Assembly: GCF_003473485.1 (NCBI RefSeq)
Contig: NC_053044.1
Span: 55,778,091-55,842,090, forward strand
Direction: 5' to 3'
DNA length: 64,000 bases
From: Medicago truncatula
Taxonomy: Eukaryota > Streptophyta > Magnoliopsida > Fabales > Fabaceae
Shown: piece by piece, positions 11,560 through 23,455 of the stretch
Numbering within the stretch: the stretch's first letter is position 1
Layout: each line of letters starts with the position of its first letter
Made by a program: the position numbers and the translations under genes
Notes under the pieces: model-generated
The model's database searches: none
Told to the model about the DNA's origin: nothing
Seen by the model: only the letters and a program-made list of their open reading frames with translations

Positions 11560-12121
11560 TGGGTAGTCAAAGCTACCACATCCTCACAAGAGATTCTGCC
11601 CCTGAAGGTAGGGAAATGCTAGAATAATTGAGTGCAGAGAATAATATTCCACAAATTGGTGTCACCTCTGTCCATTGGAGGATTTTAGTTAGCTACAACG
11701 CCCCATCAACTTTTTTTAGATGAAGGATTTATTAGTTTGTATGTGGTCACAATCAGCCATATCAATGGCCTTTCGATTGAAATCTAGATCGTTCAATATT
11801 AACAATTAATATGACAATTAATATTGACAATATTGAAATCTAAGGTTGTCATATAATTAATATTGTATTCAAAGTTCCATAGCTTTGACCACTTGCTTTT
11901 TCTTTAATGATCCAATAGTAATAATAAACTTAGTGCAAGCAAGTGTATAACTTATTTTCCCATAGGCAGATGTTAGGATCAACAAATACGCACATTTTGT
12001 TACGGGGAAAATTGATCGGTATTACATACTCAACCCCGTTTAAAATTTCAACGGAAACTTAACTGTTTATGTTAATAATTAACATTGAATTAAGAATGTG
12101 ATGATGTTACAATTCTATACT
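11560..12121. other. Intergenic, 3' side of secreted-protein gene
   Basis: Short direct repeats of AATATTGACAATATTGAAATC type around 11795-11870. Nothing else recognised. Confidence 0.4.
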
Positions 12122-12993
12122 TCAATCATCATCTGTAGAGGTCCCTTTAGGTGCACCTGAAGGTGCAACCATTTGATCATCGTCATCATCATCATCTGTT
12201 AGATCCCCTTGAGGTGCTCCGGTTGGAGACACAATTGGAGCACTTTCAGGTGCTTTAGAACTACCGGCTACATTCGCGCCATTGCCTTTTGGTGCCTCTG
12301 CAGGCGCGTTGGTGGATGCTGCTGTGGGTGCATTTGTGGGTGCAGATTCAGGTGTTTTGCTTGGTTCGTTTGATGGTGCATTTGTTGGTGCTTGTTGTGG
12401 TGATTTATTGGATGAACCATCTGCTGTTGGTGTCGGTGCTCCTCCTTCTGGTGTGTCTGCAGGCAAATCTTCTGCAGCACCAATTGGTGAATCTGCTGAT
12501 TTTGGAGGTGAACTTCCTGTGCCATTGCTTGTAGCACTGTTTGTAACAAATAGTTGGTTAGTGTAAAAATTAAGGTATGAAAATCTTGTTTTGTTGCACA
12601 TTTCTTCCTATTCCACTTTTTTAAGTGTAGGTACTTCTAATGATGGGTTGAGATGTTTTATTCTTTGACTACTAGAGATTTGTCATTTAGAAACCAACTT
12701 AGAGTAGAAGAAAAATAATGATTATGATCTTACTTGTCTGTCTCTATCCAACCAGCCAACGATGCGTCAGCAGGATTGGCGGTTTGGCCTTCTTCACCAC
12801 CAGCATAATCATCAAGAGCGGCTTGGCCACCGGCCTCACCAGAAGCAGCACCAAGAGCCTTCTTAGCCTCATCAATAGTGCTAGCCAAATCTCCCCCTCC
12901 TAAAAGATCCTTCAAACCATCTTGTCCCAAAACTGTGCGGAATGGCATAGCAAGCACAATCGAAAATATCAAAACAAATATTATCTTCGCCAT
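12122..12993 (-). CDS. Secreted Pro/Ala/Thr-rich (arabinogalactan-like) protein
   Basis: Exon 1 (12734-12993) and exon 2 (12122-12536), joined at ACAA|GTAAG and ACAG|TGCT, give 224 aa. Residues 1-23 form a signal peptide (MAKIIFVLIFSIVLAMPF..., cleavage likely before Q24). A Gly/Ala/Asp-rich segment follows. From about residue 95 the chain is dominated by APT, SP, TP and AP dipeptides, the context in which prolines are hydroxylated and O-glycosylated in arabinogalactan proteins; NGT and NAT are possible N-glycosylation sites. The C-terminus is acidic, with a run of seven aspartates and a final TDDD, and lacks the hydrophobic tail needed for a GPI anchor, so the product is probably soluble in the wall. 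No enzymatic domain. The family name is descriptive, not a confirmed orthology. Confidence 0.78.
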
Positions 12994-13671
12994 TTTTTCC
13001 TAAATTAATTTCCCTCCAACACAAACACCTTCACAAATCACAATTTTATTTGTAAAAACAACAAAATGGGGCAATGTAGTGCAACTTTCGTTTGATTAGA
13101 ATTTTGTGTTTTTTATATGTAATGTAACAACCGTTTAGTTAATAATGTATAAGGTTGGACAAAAATGAGATCTTACCTTAATATTAGGTTCATACAGATG
13201 TGTTAATTAAATACCCGCCTCTCACGCTCTAATTTGTTATCTATCTTTGGAATATTGTCTCCGTTTTATTTTCTAATTACTTTCTAATAATAGTAAGATT
13301 TTAGTTTCACGACAAATAAGCTTCTACGCTAGTCCTATTGCTAAATTCTTAACCAGTTGTATATTTTAGTCATTAGTTGGGTTTTATTTTTTGGTAGAAT
13401 ATACGTTATTAGTTTTTTTTTTTTTAGAGAATATACGTTATTAGTTGGTGATGCTTTGTTCTCTGTTTTATTTATACCATCAATATTATTTTCAGTCTAA
13501 AATAATAAGCTACACAATATAGCACAACTAACAGTGTTACATTACATGATACAACATTTGTTACAAGTTACATTATGGTGAATATAACGGGAAATTACTC
13601 CAAAATAAAATAAATACAAATCACATTAACATAAATTAATTGAAAAACAAGTAGCTCCAGAGCTCTATGCT
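12994..13671. other. Upstream of secreted-protein gene; intergenic
   Basis: A minus-strand TATAAAA (13111-13117) sits 118 bp upstream of the ATG. The rest is AT-rich and holds the micro-insertion at 13396-13444. Confidence 0.4.
13396..13444 (-). repeat. Micro-insertion flanked by 17-bp direct repeats
   Basis: AGAATATACGTTATTAG occurs twice (13396-13412, 13428-13444) around a 15-bp insert of 13 T plus AG. Seen on the minus strand, this is a short A-tail inserted with a target duplication. Confidence 0.75.
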
Positions 13672-15426
13672 TCAATGGATATTAAGATTCCTCATTCGCC
13701 TGAAAATGGGATAAGACATACTAATAAGAATTAATATGGCGAATTCACCCTTTTAAGAAACCTGAAAGTTAATATATATAATTAAGTGGACATGTGCATG
13801 TGCAAAAAAACTAAATTAGACCTAAAATTGCAGCTGAGGTTGATTTAAAAATAGGACCCTGGGAGACAAAATACATATGTCTATGCATGATCCAATGATT
13901 ATCAACGTTTTCTGATCAACGAGTTGATGATAATTAATTATATATATGCATTACGGTGGTCATTATCCAAAGTAATAGATCATGTGCACCAGATAAGTTT
14001 GATGATGGATTGATTTTCACGTGGACCATATTTCTTTCTCTTTATAAATAAATTTAAAATAAAAAGAAGTAAAGTTAGAAATTTGAATTAAACGATTATA
14101 GATTTGATTCTGGTAAATATTGTTTACTGTATCAATCAATTTTAACCCTTAATAGTTAGATTGCAATTTAAAATGTTCCATTTTAATCAAGACTACATCT
14201 AAAATCGCACATATGATAGATTGCAATTTGTTGACCTCCTTATTTTAGGGAAATGTTAACTTGTGCGGCACATGTTAAGAATTCTATTAATAGCAATTAT
14301 TTATTGAAAATTATATTAATTTATTTGCTTAAAATGTTTAATATTTATTTTTTTCAATAAATTCTCACCATTAAAGAAATAAAATTAATGTTTAACATGT
14401 GCCCTAAAGGCACAAGTTAACTTCACCCAATATTTTATAGCTTCTACAAAAGTTATTAATATTTTCACAATTCATGATCATGTTGCAATTTACTTGTCGC
14501 AACTGCATTTCAACTAACTACTTTAACTCGAATCTTATAATTGAAATGTAAGTAATCCAATGTGCAGGCAAAAATGCAATGGGTTAACTCTGAGTCTCTT
14601 GAAAAATATCAAAAGACATTGGTAAGAGAGAAAAAAATCATCAACGATTTTTCACTTATGAAATAATCAATATCTTAGTCTTGTAAATACTTTTTCTTTC
14701 TTAATCCTTTGGTTACAAGGATAAAAGTATAACAATTCAGAGTCTGGTAAGAAAATAAGTAAAGTTATCCATAATTTGAGTTCAACTTAAATGAAATCCA
14801 TTAATCAGTTGAACTCAATCATTTAGTTAAAATCTTATAAATGGATGAAAGAAATGGAAAGGTCAAGAGTAGCATGATAAACTTGACAATGTACACGACT
14901 CTCCAAAAATAGAAGGTATTCTATTATTCTTTTGAAAGCACCTATAAGGGGCCTTTATACTTGCAATGAAAACCATCTTCTTATCTGATAAGTAATATTA
15001 AATTTTCTTGGTTTAATTTAAAATGTAATAAAACTGATAAGAAAAGAAGAACTAAATTCATATATGTTGTAGCAACTACAAAATATTAGCACTTGTCATG
15101 AAAACTTAACCAACATTATGTACTGCATGGATTTTTAAGATGATAGCTTTACAATGAAATTGATTGCATAATTACCTTTGCTCATTGCCAAATTGCCTTC
15201 CATTGGTGATATTGATACCAGCACCTCCCCTGTATGTTGGCAGTGGGATTTGATCATGCTCAATTCGTATGAGATCTTCCTTGAGGATCTCGTAATGCAT
15301 TTTCACCTCTTGTATGGATTTTCCACCAACAGCATTAGCTACATGTTGCCACCGATTTGGATCTTCTGGACCATATACTGCAAGTGCATCCTCAAAACGT
15401 CTGTTCTCTTCTCTTGTCCAACCCAT
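13672..15426 (-). CDS. RADIALIS-like single-MYB (SANT) protein, second copy
   Basis: Exon 1 (15176-15426) and exon 2 (13672-13699) code 92 aa. The SANT domain covers residues 1-54 with W3, W26 and Y45 and the block WQHVANAVGGKSIQEVKMHY. Exon 2 gives RRMRNLNIH, joined at AAAG|GTAATT and TTCAG|GCGA, the same phase and place as in the copy at 1011. The first methionine is at 15426; there is no ATG in the short open stretch before it. The intron (1.48 kb) contains a small MITE. The MYB domain differs from the first copy in many positions, so this is an old paralogue, not a recent tandem duplicate. Expected to be a small nuclear MYB-competitor. No direct evidence of its target. Confidence 0.87.
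14248..14428. mobile_element. Small MITE in RADIALIS-like intron
   Basis: Ends GGGAAATGTTAACTTGTGC and its near complement GCACAAGTTAACTTCACCC form inverted repeats, with TATTTTA close to both sides as a probable target duplication. About 180 bp, non-coding. Confidence 0.6.
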
Positions 15427-16866
15427 GCTGCTAATTTGTCTCAATATATAAACTCAAAAACAAAAGAAGAAGGGAAACAATTGTGTTTGAAGTAGAAAAC
15501 ACAAAACAGTAAGAGAGTTGTTGTTTGTTTATTATGAGAAAATATGGTGACTTGAACTAGCTCAATGTCTTAATGTAGAGACTTTGGGGGTTAAGGAGAA
15601 ATTGTGGTACTAGTTCCTTAAATAAGGGATTGTCAAGTGGGGGTGTTTGCAAGTTGGCTATTACTTTTTACACGATATTATTCCAATACTTCACCATACC
15701 TCTAAATCCAAGGGATATTGCTTATTAGAGTGGATCTAGTACCACACTAAATTTGCACTGTATATGTATGTATGACCCCTTAATTAATTTAATTATGTGA
15801 GGTATCATTTAATGTTGCGTAGTGTATAAAACATTAAATTAATAATAATCACTAATCAACAACATTCATAGATAGTTGAAATTCTTAAGAATTTTACAGC
15901 CTTGTGGCGGTGGGGATTAGATACCAATTCCCACTGTTATAGTCATTATATTCGGTAACAACATGAGGCAAAGAAAGATATTATGCGTCCTTTCATTCAA
16001 GCTAGATAGCGAGATAACTCTAGAATCATTATCTCGTCACTTATTTTTGCAACTTGAGGTAATAATAATATACTACTTACTCTTTTTTCTCGATCACATC
16101 ATTATATTCATTTAATTCGAATATCAAACCGAGAATATTGGCCCGTGCGCCCAGCTTAACTCATCTGTACGTGAAATGTGAATTGATATAAGAAATTAGT
16201 GTAGTACAATTCTTGATTGTATGTATGGTATCAGAAAATGTGGTTTTTTTAATGGAAAATGTTAACCGGTGTCTTCGGGATATTGGTTAAGTAAATGTAG
16301 AAGTTTTTGCATTGAAAATTGTGTAATTAAGGTTTCAAAAGTAAAAAAAAAAAGTGTCTTTTTTTATTTAAATTTCCCTTTTTTAGATACAAAGTCAAAA
16401 TAGGGGTTAAAATCGTAATGAGTGTAAGGTTAGGGGTCAAAAGTGTGTTTAAGCCTACAAAATACTATAGTATGAGTATATTACTATAATAATTTTTAAT
16501 TAATAAAAAAATATTACTATAATTTTTTTTTATGAGATCAATGCATTGGAAATTAGAGTTTTTGATTTTTTTTAAAAATAATTTCTTTATTAGGAATCGT
16601 TAAAGAGTGCCCTTAGGACACTCCATAACAAGACCTTTTTTATATTCCTTATTGCTATAATTTTTGTTGACAAGTTGTTGCTATAAATTTTAAGTATATA
16701 TTTTGTTTTCTCAAATAACTATATAAATATGTGTTATGAATTGCATTCAAGATTCATAGTGATGGTGAGAGATTGGGGTGTAGGTGGTTATTTGATGTAA
16801 AATGTATTAGAATGTATAACATTGCTTTTCCTTAAATAAGTGAGTTTTTATCAAGCGAAATGATAT
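15427..16866. other. Intergenic
   Basis: Upstream region of the second RADIALIS-like gene, then AT-rich DNA. At 16255-16450 are ends of degraded MITE-like repeats (AATGTTAACCGGTGTC, related to the element near 32930). No gene. Confidence 0.4.
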
Positions 16867-16920
16867 TTGTACAACCATTTTGGTATAACTTTTGTAGAAT
16901 TTTTTCTTTCATATTGTTTT

Positions 16921-17012
16921 AAAGGTTGTACTAAAATGGTTGTCAAAATATCACTACTCTTTTATCAATTACGGAATTTACATTTAGAAATATGCTCGTG
17001 TATGGTTGTAAT
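16921..17012 (+). repeat. Left copy of a 92-bp direct repeat flanking a Helitron remnant
   Basis: The same 92 bp recurs at 18817-18908 with three differences. The helicase-coding sequence begins directly after this copy. The copy contains GGTTGTACTAAAATGG, an end motif of a MITE family also seen at 53348. Confidence 0.85.
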
Positions 17013-18809
17013 ATTCAGATACAAATTCCAGACGACCTACTTATACATAGTTCAGGAGATCATATTGCTGCCATTGTTGATCACATTTATCCATCGTTGC
17101 TAGATAACATGTATGATCATTCGTTTTTCCAAGATAGAGCTATACTAACTCCGAAAAATGTCACGGTTGAAGAAATCAATGAGTATGTAATGTCTCTTAT
17201 ACATGGAGAAGAAAAAACCTATTTGAGTTGCGATAGTCCCCTTGGTAAAAATGCATCAGCTACCAGGCCGGATGACATACACACACCTGAGTTTTTGAAC
17301 ACAACTAATGCATCAGGTATCCCTAACCACAAGATAAAATTGAAGGTTGGTGTTCCTGTCATGCTTTTGCGCAATTTAGACGCTACGGCTGGTCTATGCA
17401 ACGGTACTCGATTAATAATAACGAAGATGGGCAGATATGTGCTTGAGGGCAAGGTAATAACAGGCAGCAACATTGGAGATATAGTTTATATACCGAGATT
17501 GTCGTTGAGTCCATCGGATACAAGAATTCCATTCAAGTTTCAGTGTCGACAGTTCCCTATATCGGCGTCATTTGCAATGACGATCAACAAAAGTCAATGG
17601 CAATCATTGAAACAAGTTGGAGTATACCTTCCTCAACCGGTTTTTTCCCACGGACAACTGTATGTTGCGGTGTCAAGAGTTACATCAAGAAACGGATTGA
17701 AGATATTATTGACGGTTGAAGATGGCAATTGTATGAGCACTACATCAAATGTGGTGTATAAGGAAGTCTTTCGCGTACGATAACTTTACACATGAACAGG
17801 TAGCTGCTGAACTAATAAGTAATAGAAATTAACATTCTTTTTTTTTCTCGAACTTGCAGCTGATATATTAAGTTGTTTGTGGTTTTGTCCAGGGCATTAT
17901 TTCTCTTCTTTGCTTCCCATTTTACTCCTTCTCTTATACACATATGTCAAGTTCATGTTGCGTTCAAGGTAAATACTGAAATTTTATAATAAAGCATCTA
18001 AATGATTATTTAGTTATGTTCATGTAGACACCATAACCACTAATCACATTTAAATCATTTGTCTGTATTGCAGGTGATAATTGATTTCATTTTTTTCATA
18101 GCTTTGGAAGGTACTTTTTGGTGATAACTTAATGCTGGTTTTTTCATTCCATTCCAATTGCAACACTTATCACCCTGTTTAACTTTTTGCTATCTTTTTC
18201 ATGTTTTTTAAATGACAATTTCGTCGGCCGTTGCGTGTTCACAATTGTCCACGACTTCGTGGATTTGGTGGCAAGTCTTAAGTTGCTTTTATGTATATTG
18301 ATGAACTTACTATATATGTTGCAATTTTATATGAATTGCACTATTAATGCATTATTTGATGATTCAGTTTTTGTAATTTCCTTGGTAAACAATTACTGAT
18401 TTAACTGATGTTTATTATATTCAATGCTAATTCACCTTGCTTTCATATCAATTCTATTTCCTCCAAATCATTTTATAATGGTATTCCAACTATATGGAAT
18501 TAAATTGTGATTCTGAGTTCTTATGTTATATTGTCACATACACATCTTTAGGATTATTAATTGCCACTGGAGGTTATTGAGGTTATTATATTTATTTATG
18601 GTTCTTCCACAATGAATTACGTTATAAATAGCGTGGCGTAGTCAACCAAATATTACTGATATTTACTAACATGTATTCATCAAATTAACCACACTAATTC
18701 AACTGCATTTTAGCAAAACTAAACAATCACCACATTGACAATTTTATATTGATTCAAGTTATATTTTTAACTTTATCTGACCCATGCGGCAGCACGGATA
18801 GACGTCTAG
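17013..18809 (+). mobile_element. Helitron remnant with PIF1-like helicase C-terminus
   Basis: The frame 17013-17783 codes the last ~250 residues of a Helitron Rep/helicase. It begins at IQIPDDLL, continues through [11 protein letters not shown] and [13 protein letters not shown], then [19 protein letters not shown] and [16 protein letters not shown], ending in a normal TAA. The glycine usual after KSQ is a tryptophan here. The replication-initiator half and the 5' end are missing. The 3' end is convincing: a short hairpin (CCATGC...GCACGG) followed by GACGTCTAGT, with CTAG at 18806-18809 before T, as Helitrons require. The 1-kb tail after the helicase is non-coding. A decayed fragment rather than an active element. 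Confidence 0.82.
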
Positions 18810-18816
18810 TTATCTC

Positions 18817-18908
18817 AAAGATTGTACCAAAATAGTTGTCAAAATATCACTACTCTTTTATCAATTACGGAATTTACATTTAGAAATATGCTCGTGTATG
18901 GTTGTAAT
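18817..18908 (+). repeat. Right copy of the 92-bp direct repeat
   Basis: 89 of 92 positions match the copy at 16921-17012. It starts seven bases after the Helitron 3' terminus. Confidence 0.85.
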
Positions 18909-19020
18909 TCTTAGTGATTTCGGTCTCGTTCTTAGTGAAATCAATATAAATTAGTATACAATGGCATATTCTATTTTCATATCATCAAATCTGTACATAT
19001 GGTTGAATCCTTTTGCAAGC

Positions 19021-20339
19021 CTAATAGTATTCTCCTCTGATGTAATCACCGAGTCGCTTCAATTCTCCACTTTGTTGCTCTGTCACTGCTCGCACCACAT
19101 CTACAATTGAAATCATACCAACTATTTCCCCATCTATAACTGGAACATGACGGATTCGATTCTCTGCAATACAAGTATAGGGTCACACATGTTTCTTCAA
19201 TATTTGGTCACATAAATTCTGTAGCAAAATATTTATGTGGAACAGACAATTACCTAACATTAGTCTCATTGCTCTTAGAATATTCGTGTCCGAGGTCACA
19301 GTTACCAGGTCATTCTGTTATAGGTAATCATATTAGTTAAAAGTCATAAAATGTAAATGCTAGATTGGATTAAACAGAATGAAAATGAGAGAGCATATAA
19401 AATAACCTCATTAGTCATTATTTGACCAACTTGTGTGTATAAAGGTGATCTTCCTTGTGCAACTATTTTCTTCAAGCAGTCTGTAGAATCGTGCATGGAG
19501 CCAACAGAGATTCAGTTTAGCTTGTTGAACTCAATTCGATACTAACTTATAATGTATATCTATTTTCGACATGAATCTCATTTTGAATTCTGATTCATTA
19601 TGATCTATTCTGACCAACAACTATCTAGACTTAAAGCAGTCGATCACTTTTTTTTGTTCAAATTTGTAGGACAATATAACCAACTACTTTTCTTTTGTCA
19701 TTTGTTTATCTCAGCAACTTATTGGTAATGTATCTTACGATTCACAATTTGAAAAATAAGTCTTTCCTGATGACTAATAGAATTTTGATTTGATAACCAT
19801 GGTCGTGTCCACATAATAAATTCTATCTTGAAAACTAGTACACTTAATTATTTTAAGGGACATGCATAATTTGAGATGGAGAAAGTATCGAAGGAACCGC
19901 CTACCTCTTTCTGTGACAATGCCTGCTATTTGCTGGCCTTCTGGCTTCAGTACCACCAATGATCCGATATCATTTTCAGCCATCTAAAACATTATATATT
20001 TGTTGAGTTTGTTTAGAAACATTTTCTAAGTTATTAGTAACAGTAAAAGCTTTAAAACAAATTGAAGAGCTATCTTACATTCTTCATTGCATTAAAAACA
20101 GCATCATCAACTCTACACCAAAGCCAGGAACCCACTTTTTCTTCCCCCTTTGTCATTAGTACCTCTGATACTGTGACATTCTCCAAACCCTTCTGCAGCA
20201 TGGGTGGATAGGATGTGCCACATCCGAAGCCTGAAGATAACTTGTTCAGGCTAAAAATTCCATTTCCGTGGAATTGTTGAAATATTGCGGCCCTTAAAGG
20301 GTTACGGCGAGGTTGCAGTATCCGGTAGATTCCTTGCAT
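19021..20339 (-). CDS. CBSX3: CBS-domain pair protein, CBSX3-like
   Basis: Five exons on the minus strand: 20079-20339, 19905-19983, 19407-19480, 19254-19314, 19021-19163. They give 205 aa, matching the ~206 aa of Arabidopsis CBSX3. Start at MQGIYRIL, as in the homologue; the upstream open stretch has no ATG. Residues 1-50 look like a mitochondrial presequence (Arg-rich, few acids). GSWLWCRVDDAVFNAMKNMAENDIGSLVV...GIVTERDCLKKI is the first CBS motif; IMTNENDLVTVTSDTNILRAMRLML and NRIRHVPVIDGEIVGMISIVDVVRAV the second. CBSX proteins bind adenosine nucleotides and regulate thioredoxins; CBSX3 acts on mitochondrial thioredoxin o. Each junction has GT-AG borders and keeps frame. Highly likely functional. 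Confidence 0.92.
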
Positions 20340-21121
20340 TTTTTTATTGTCCACTTATTCTATTTCTGTTCAATCAAAATTTAACTAAGTGATGGTTATG
20401 TATTTCTATTTTCCAAAGTTTCACCAGAAAAATAAAAGAAAGAATCAAGGGTATATGGAACTAGTACCTTGCAATTTGTATTTCATATTGTTAGATAAGG
20501 AATAGCTTGTATCCATTGTTTACTTGGACATATGTTGTGTCTGAATTCCTTTCTTCAAGGAGAATATAAAGAAAGGAACTCTCTTTATGGTTGCTTACAC
20601 ATGGAATTGCCAAACCTTTTGGATGATGAATGTTTTGGCATTCATTCATTTCCCCAAAGTTGCACTTATGTTGCTACTTATGATTATTTAAGGTTTGGTT
20701 CAATGAAACTAATTCCCAACACGTGGGATGAAATTAATAAATAAAATCACAAACTCTTTAAGGTAAGCTTCAAAAGAGGCCAAGCATATGCTGGGAATTT
20801 CTTCCGTGACAAGTAAAAGAAATTTCTTTCCTCTACAGCAAGATATATAAGAATGTCTAGCAATTCAGCAAATGTATGATTATAACATAAATATAAGGAA
20901 AACACAAAAAGGAAGATGAATTGATGAGTTAACCCAAAAACCAATGGATAAGTCCTACTATGCATGCAAGGTATATATTCCTAGTTCTGATTCTGAATAT
21001 AAAAGACAACATTTGCAAATGCAATCAGTTGAGCCAGAATAACTAGTATTTCCCGTTAAAAAACAGACAATCCATCCTATTTTGTTGTGACAGAAGATAA
21101 ATTATTAACCAAGCATTATCC
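20340..21121. other. Intergenic between divergent genes
   Basis: Shared upstream region of the CBSX3-like gene (-) and the 21122 gene (+). An open frame at 20532-20744 has no ATG context, domain or splice support. Confidence 0.4.
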
Positions 21122-21937
21122 ATGTCAGAGAAAACAAAGAAGCAATTTCATTTTAGAATCCCATGGATAGCAGGTTCTTCCATTGGATTTCAGTCTCGTC
21201 GAAAACCAAGATCAAAATTTCCTTCACAATTGGCCTATTCCCCACCACAGCCTCCTCCTACCTCAATTTCTGAACCTCAAACAACTCTAGAGAGAAACAT
21301 GATGTTTGCCATTGCCACATCAAACCCTAGTGAAAAAAACATCCAATTAGTTGCAGATCCAATTACCATGCAAAATAGTACTATGAAGGATGATGTAACA
21401 AATCTTACTAATAAAGTAGCCAAGGTGAGCACATCAACAGCAACACAGCTTCCGACAGATGACAAAACAGTCAGTGTGGTAACTCTGGCGGGCGACAACA
21501 GAGGAGCAACAATGCATGTGGCAGGTTCCCATTCCCAATCAACAAGGAAGAAGGGGTCAATCCACAACATACACCGAACCAAAGAGGAAGAAGAGAAAGA
21601 TGAAGCGGGAAAGGCATATGTGAACAGCAACATACAGAGTATGAATAATTCATTGATGGTGCAAGGTTCAATAAATGGAAGAGACCCCGGCGTTCATGTC
21701 ATTCTTCCCGAAAAGCCTGAGCCTCAAGTTAAACAAGGTTTGGAAAACCGCGAAGCTGAAGTTAAAACAGTTAGCCGGGTAGAGAGGTTAACTTACCAAC
21801 CAATGGTTCGAAGACGATGCCTGAGAGGACTTCTGTTGGAACCAAGTGATTCTGATCCTGACAATCCTGATAAACCTCGTCGTCATGGCTGCAAAGTCAG
21901 CTGCGGAGATGTTAGAAAGGATAACGGGATTCTGTAA
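21122..21937 (+). CDS. Unrecognised 271-aa hydrophilic protein
   Basis: A single open exon with ATG at 21122 and TAA at 21937. I do not recognise the family. What can be seen: a basic N-terminus (MSEKTKKQFHFRIPW, RRKPRSK), a Pro-rich stretch (PPQPPPTS) near residue 40, a long Ser/Thr/Lys/Glu-rich and probably disordered middle with an EEEEKDE patch, and a conserved-looking C-terminus. That C-terminus carries RRRCLRGLLLEPSDSDPDNPDKPRRHGCKVSCGD, with three cysteines and an acidic SDSDPDNPD cluster. No signal peptide or membrane segment. The basic patches suggest nuclear location, but that is inference. The length of the open frame and lack of breaks in AT-rich DNA argue that it is a gene; further exons cannot be excluded. 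Confidence 0.6.
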   Translation: MSEKTKKQFHFRIPWIAGSSIGFQSRRKPRSKFPSQLAYSPPQPPPTSISEPQTTLERNMMFAIATSNPSEKNIQLVADPITMQNSTMKDDVTNLTNKVAKVSTSTATQLPTDDKTVSVVTLAGDNRGATMHVAGSHSQSTRKKGSIHNIHRTKEEEEKDEAGKAYVNSNIQSMNNSLMVQGSINGRDPGVHVILPEKPEPQVKQGLENREAEVKTVSRVERLTYQPMVRRRCLRGLLLEPSDSDPDNPDKPRRHGCKVSCGDVRKDNGIL

Positions 21938-22224
21938 CAAAATTATAAACATGAAATACTGTATATTCTTATAATTCACTTGAGACATCATACCAGGATT
22001 TTGATTTTTCATGTTGACAACATCCATACTCTGTATTGTTGATTTTATTTACCATTTATTCATTTACAGTAAGTTAACAACATTCATACTTTTATAATCA
22101 TATGAAAGGAACTTCGCTACCAATCTGAAAGATCACAAGTTATTGGACGCATATGCAATGGTTGCTATAAGAATTTCTTATCTTCTAACATTTAATATAC
22201 TTATATCCAAAATCATCTTTAATT

Positions 22225-22266
22225 AGGTCCCTTACAAATTGTCAAAAAAAAAAAAGGTCCCTTACA
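22225..22266 (+). repeat. Micro-insertion flanked by 12-bp direct repeats
   Basis: AGGTCCCTTACA (22225-22236 and 22255-22266) brackets AATTGTC plus 11 A. Confidence 0.75.
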
Positions 22267-23382
22267 TGGTTTACCTACAGTTCTATTGTTCAATAATTAA
22301 AAGCCGGATGAATTAGTAGTTAAATTCCTCTCTTCTAAGATTTTGAAAGTTTTGTTTGCAACTTGTACAGAATCATAAGAAAATTGAAACAAGATTATTT
22401 ACTGATCAGATTCTTTACTTTAGCATCAGTAACACCACCATAATTGATATTTTCCTACTCACAACAAAAGTATATTGAATAACAACATAAAAATATTCAC
22501 TGAATACAAACAAAATTCCAAGAAATGACCTTTTGTATTATTCTTTATTTTGTTTTGAAAGGGGACTTTGAATAAGTTAGTCATTTAAAAATCAAACATT
22601 TTACATTTCACCCTTAGAGAAAAGAGTTTACATATCTAATAAGATCAAATAGTCTATTAACGAACCTAATATTTTTATAAATTCTTGTCTTCATGCGAAA
22701 TTTAGTGTTTGGCTGAGTTATTATTATATGACTTGTAAGCTAAGTTGCACTTCTGAGAATGATATTCTATTTTATTATCAAACAATTATGATGAGAAAAA
22801 GTTTTTCCTTTCTCAACTGTGCATTTCTAGACTAATCTAGAGAAAAACAAAGAAAACCCGATACAGATATGTAAAGATTTGTTTGATTGAATGTGCATAA
22901 GTAATCTTTACAAAGAGGATAATGCTTAATCCAACAAAAGTAAGCATCACGAACAACAATTTCACATACGTTTTTTAAAGTTTGACAAATTTCAGCCTCT
23001 TACCTACCATGATTTTCGGCCAGTTCAGAGATGTTAATGGTCCCCTAAATTTTCTTGAATCTCTCGACACACGTCTCTCGCTACAAATAACAGTGCCCTT
23101 TATAAAATTTTAATAACTAGATAAAATAACGAATGTTTAAAATAATCAGGTTGTATATAAAATAAGAATAAATGGGAATGACTAAAATAATAAAATAACC
23201 AGGTTGAACTACTATTTTTTAATTAATAAAGGCAATCTAAGATTTACCCATTAAATATTTGTATTTTCTTATTATAGCCAACTCCAATATATAAATAAAT
23301 GGTTTAGCGTATTTATTTGGCAAATTAATAATTAATTTTCAGATGCAAAAAGAAGAAATTGTTGGCAGTTATTAAGAGAGTT

Positions 23383-23391
23383 TAATTTAGT
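23383..23391. repeat. Target duplication of Mutator-like element, left
   Basis: TAATTTAGT, identical to 27112-27120. Confidence 0.9.
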
Positions 23392-23455
23392 GAGAATTGC
23401 TGTTTGCACATTACATAAGGTTGTGCCACATGAGTATTTTACGAAAATGCCCTTC

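Larger units (their letters stand above)
21938..23391. other. Intergenic
   Basis: No gene seen. Contains the micro-insertion at 22225-22266 and AT-rich DNA up to the Mutator-like element. Confidence 0.45.

Noticed and set aside
12268-12566. Several overlapping frames in both strands at the secreted-protein exon
   Set aside because: All are shadows of the repetitive APT-rich coding sequence; only one frame joins a signal-peptide exon.
20532-20744. 70-residue open frame on the + strand
   Set aside because: No domain, no splice continuation and AT-rich codon pattern; it lies in the divergent promoter region.
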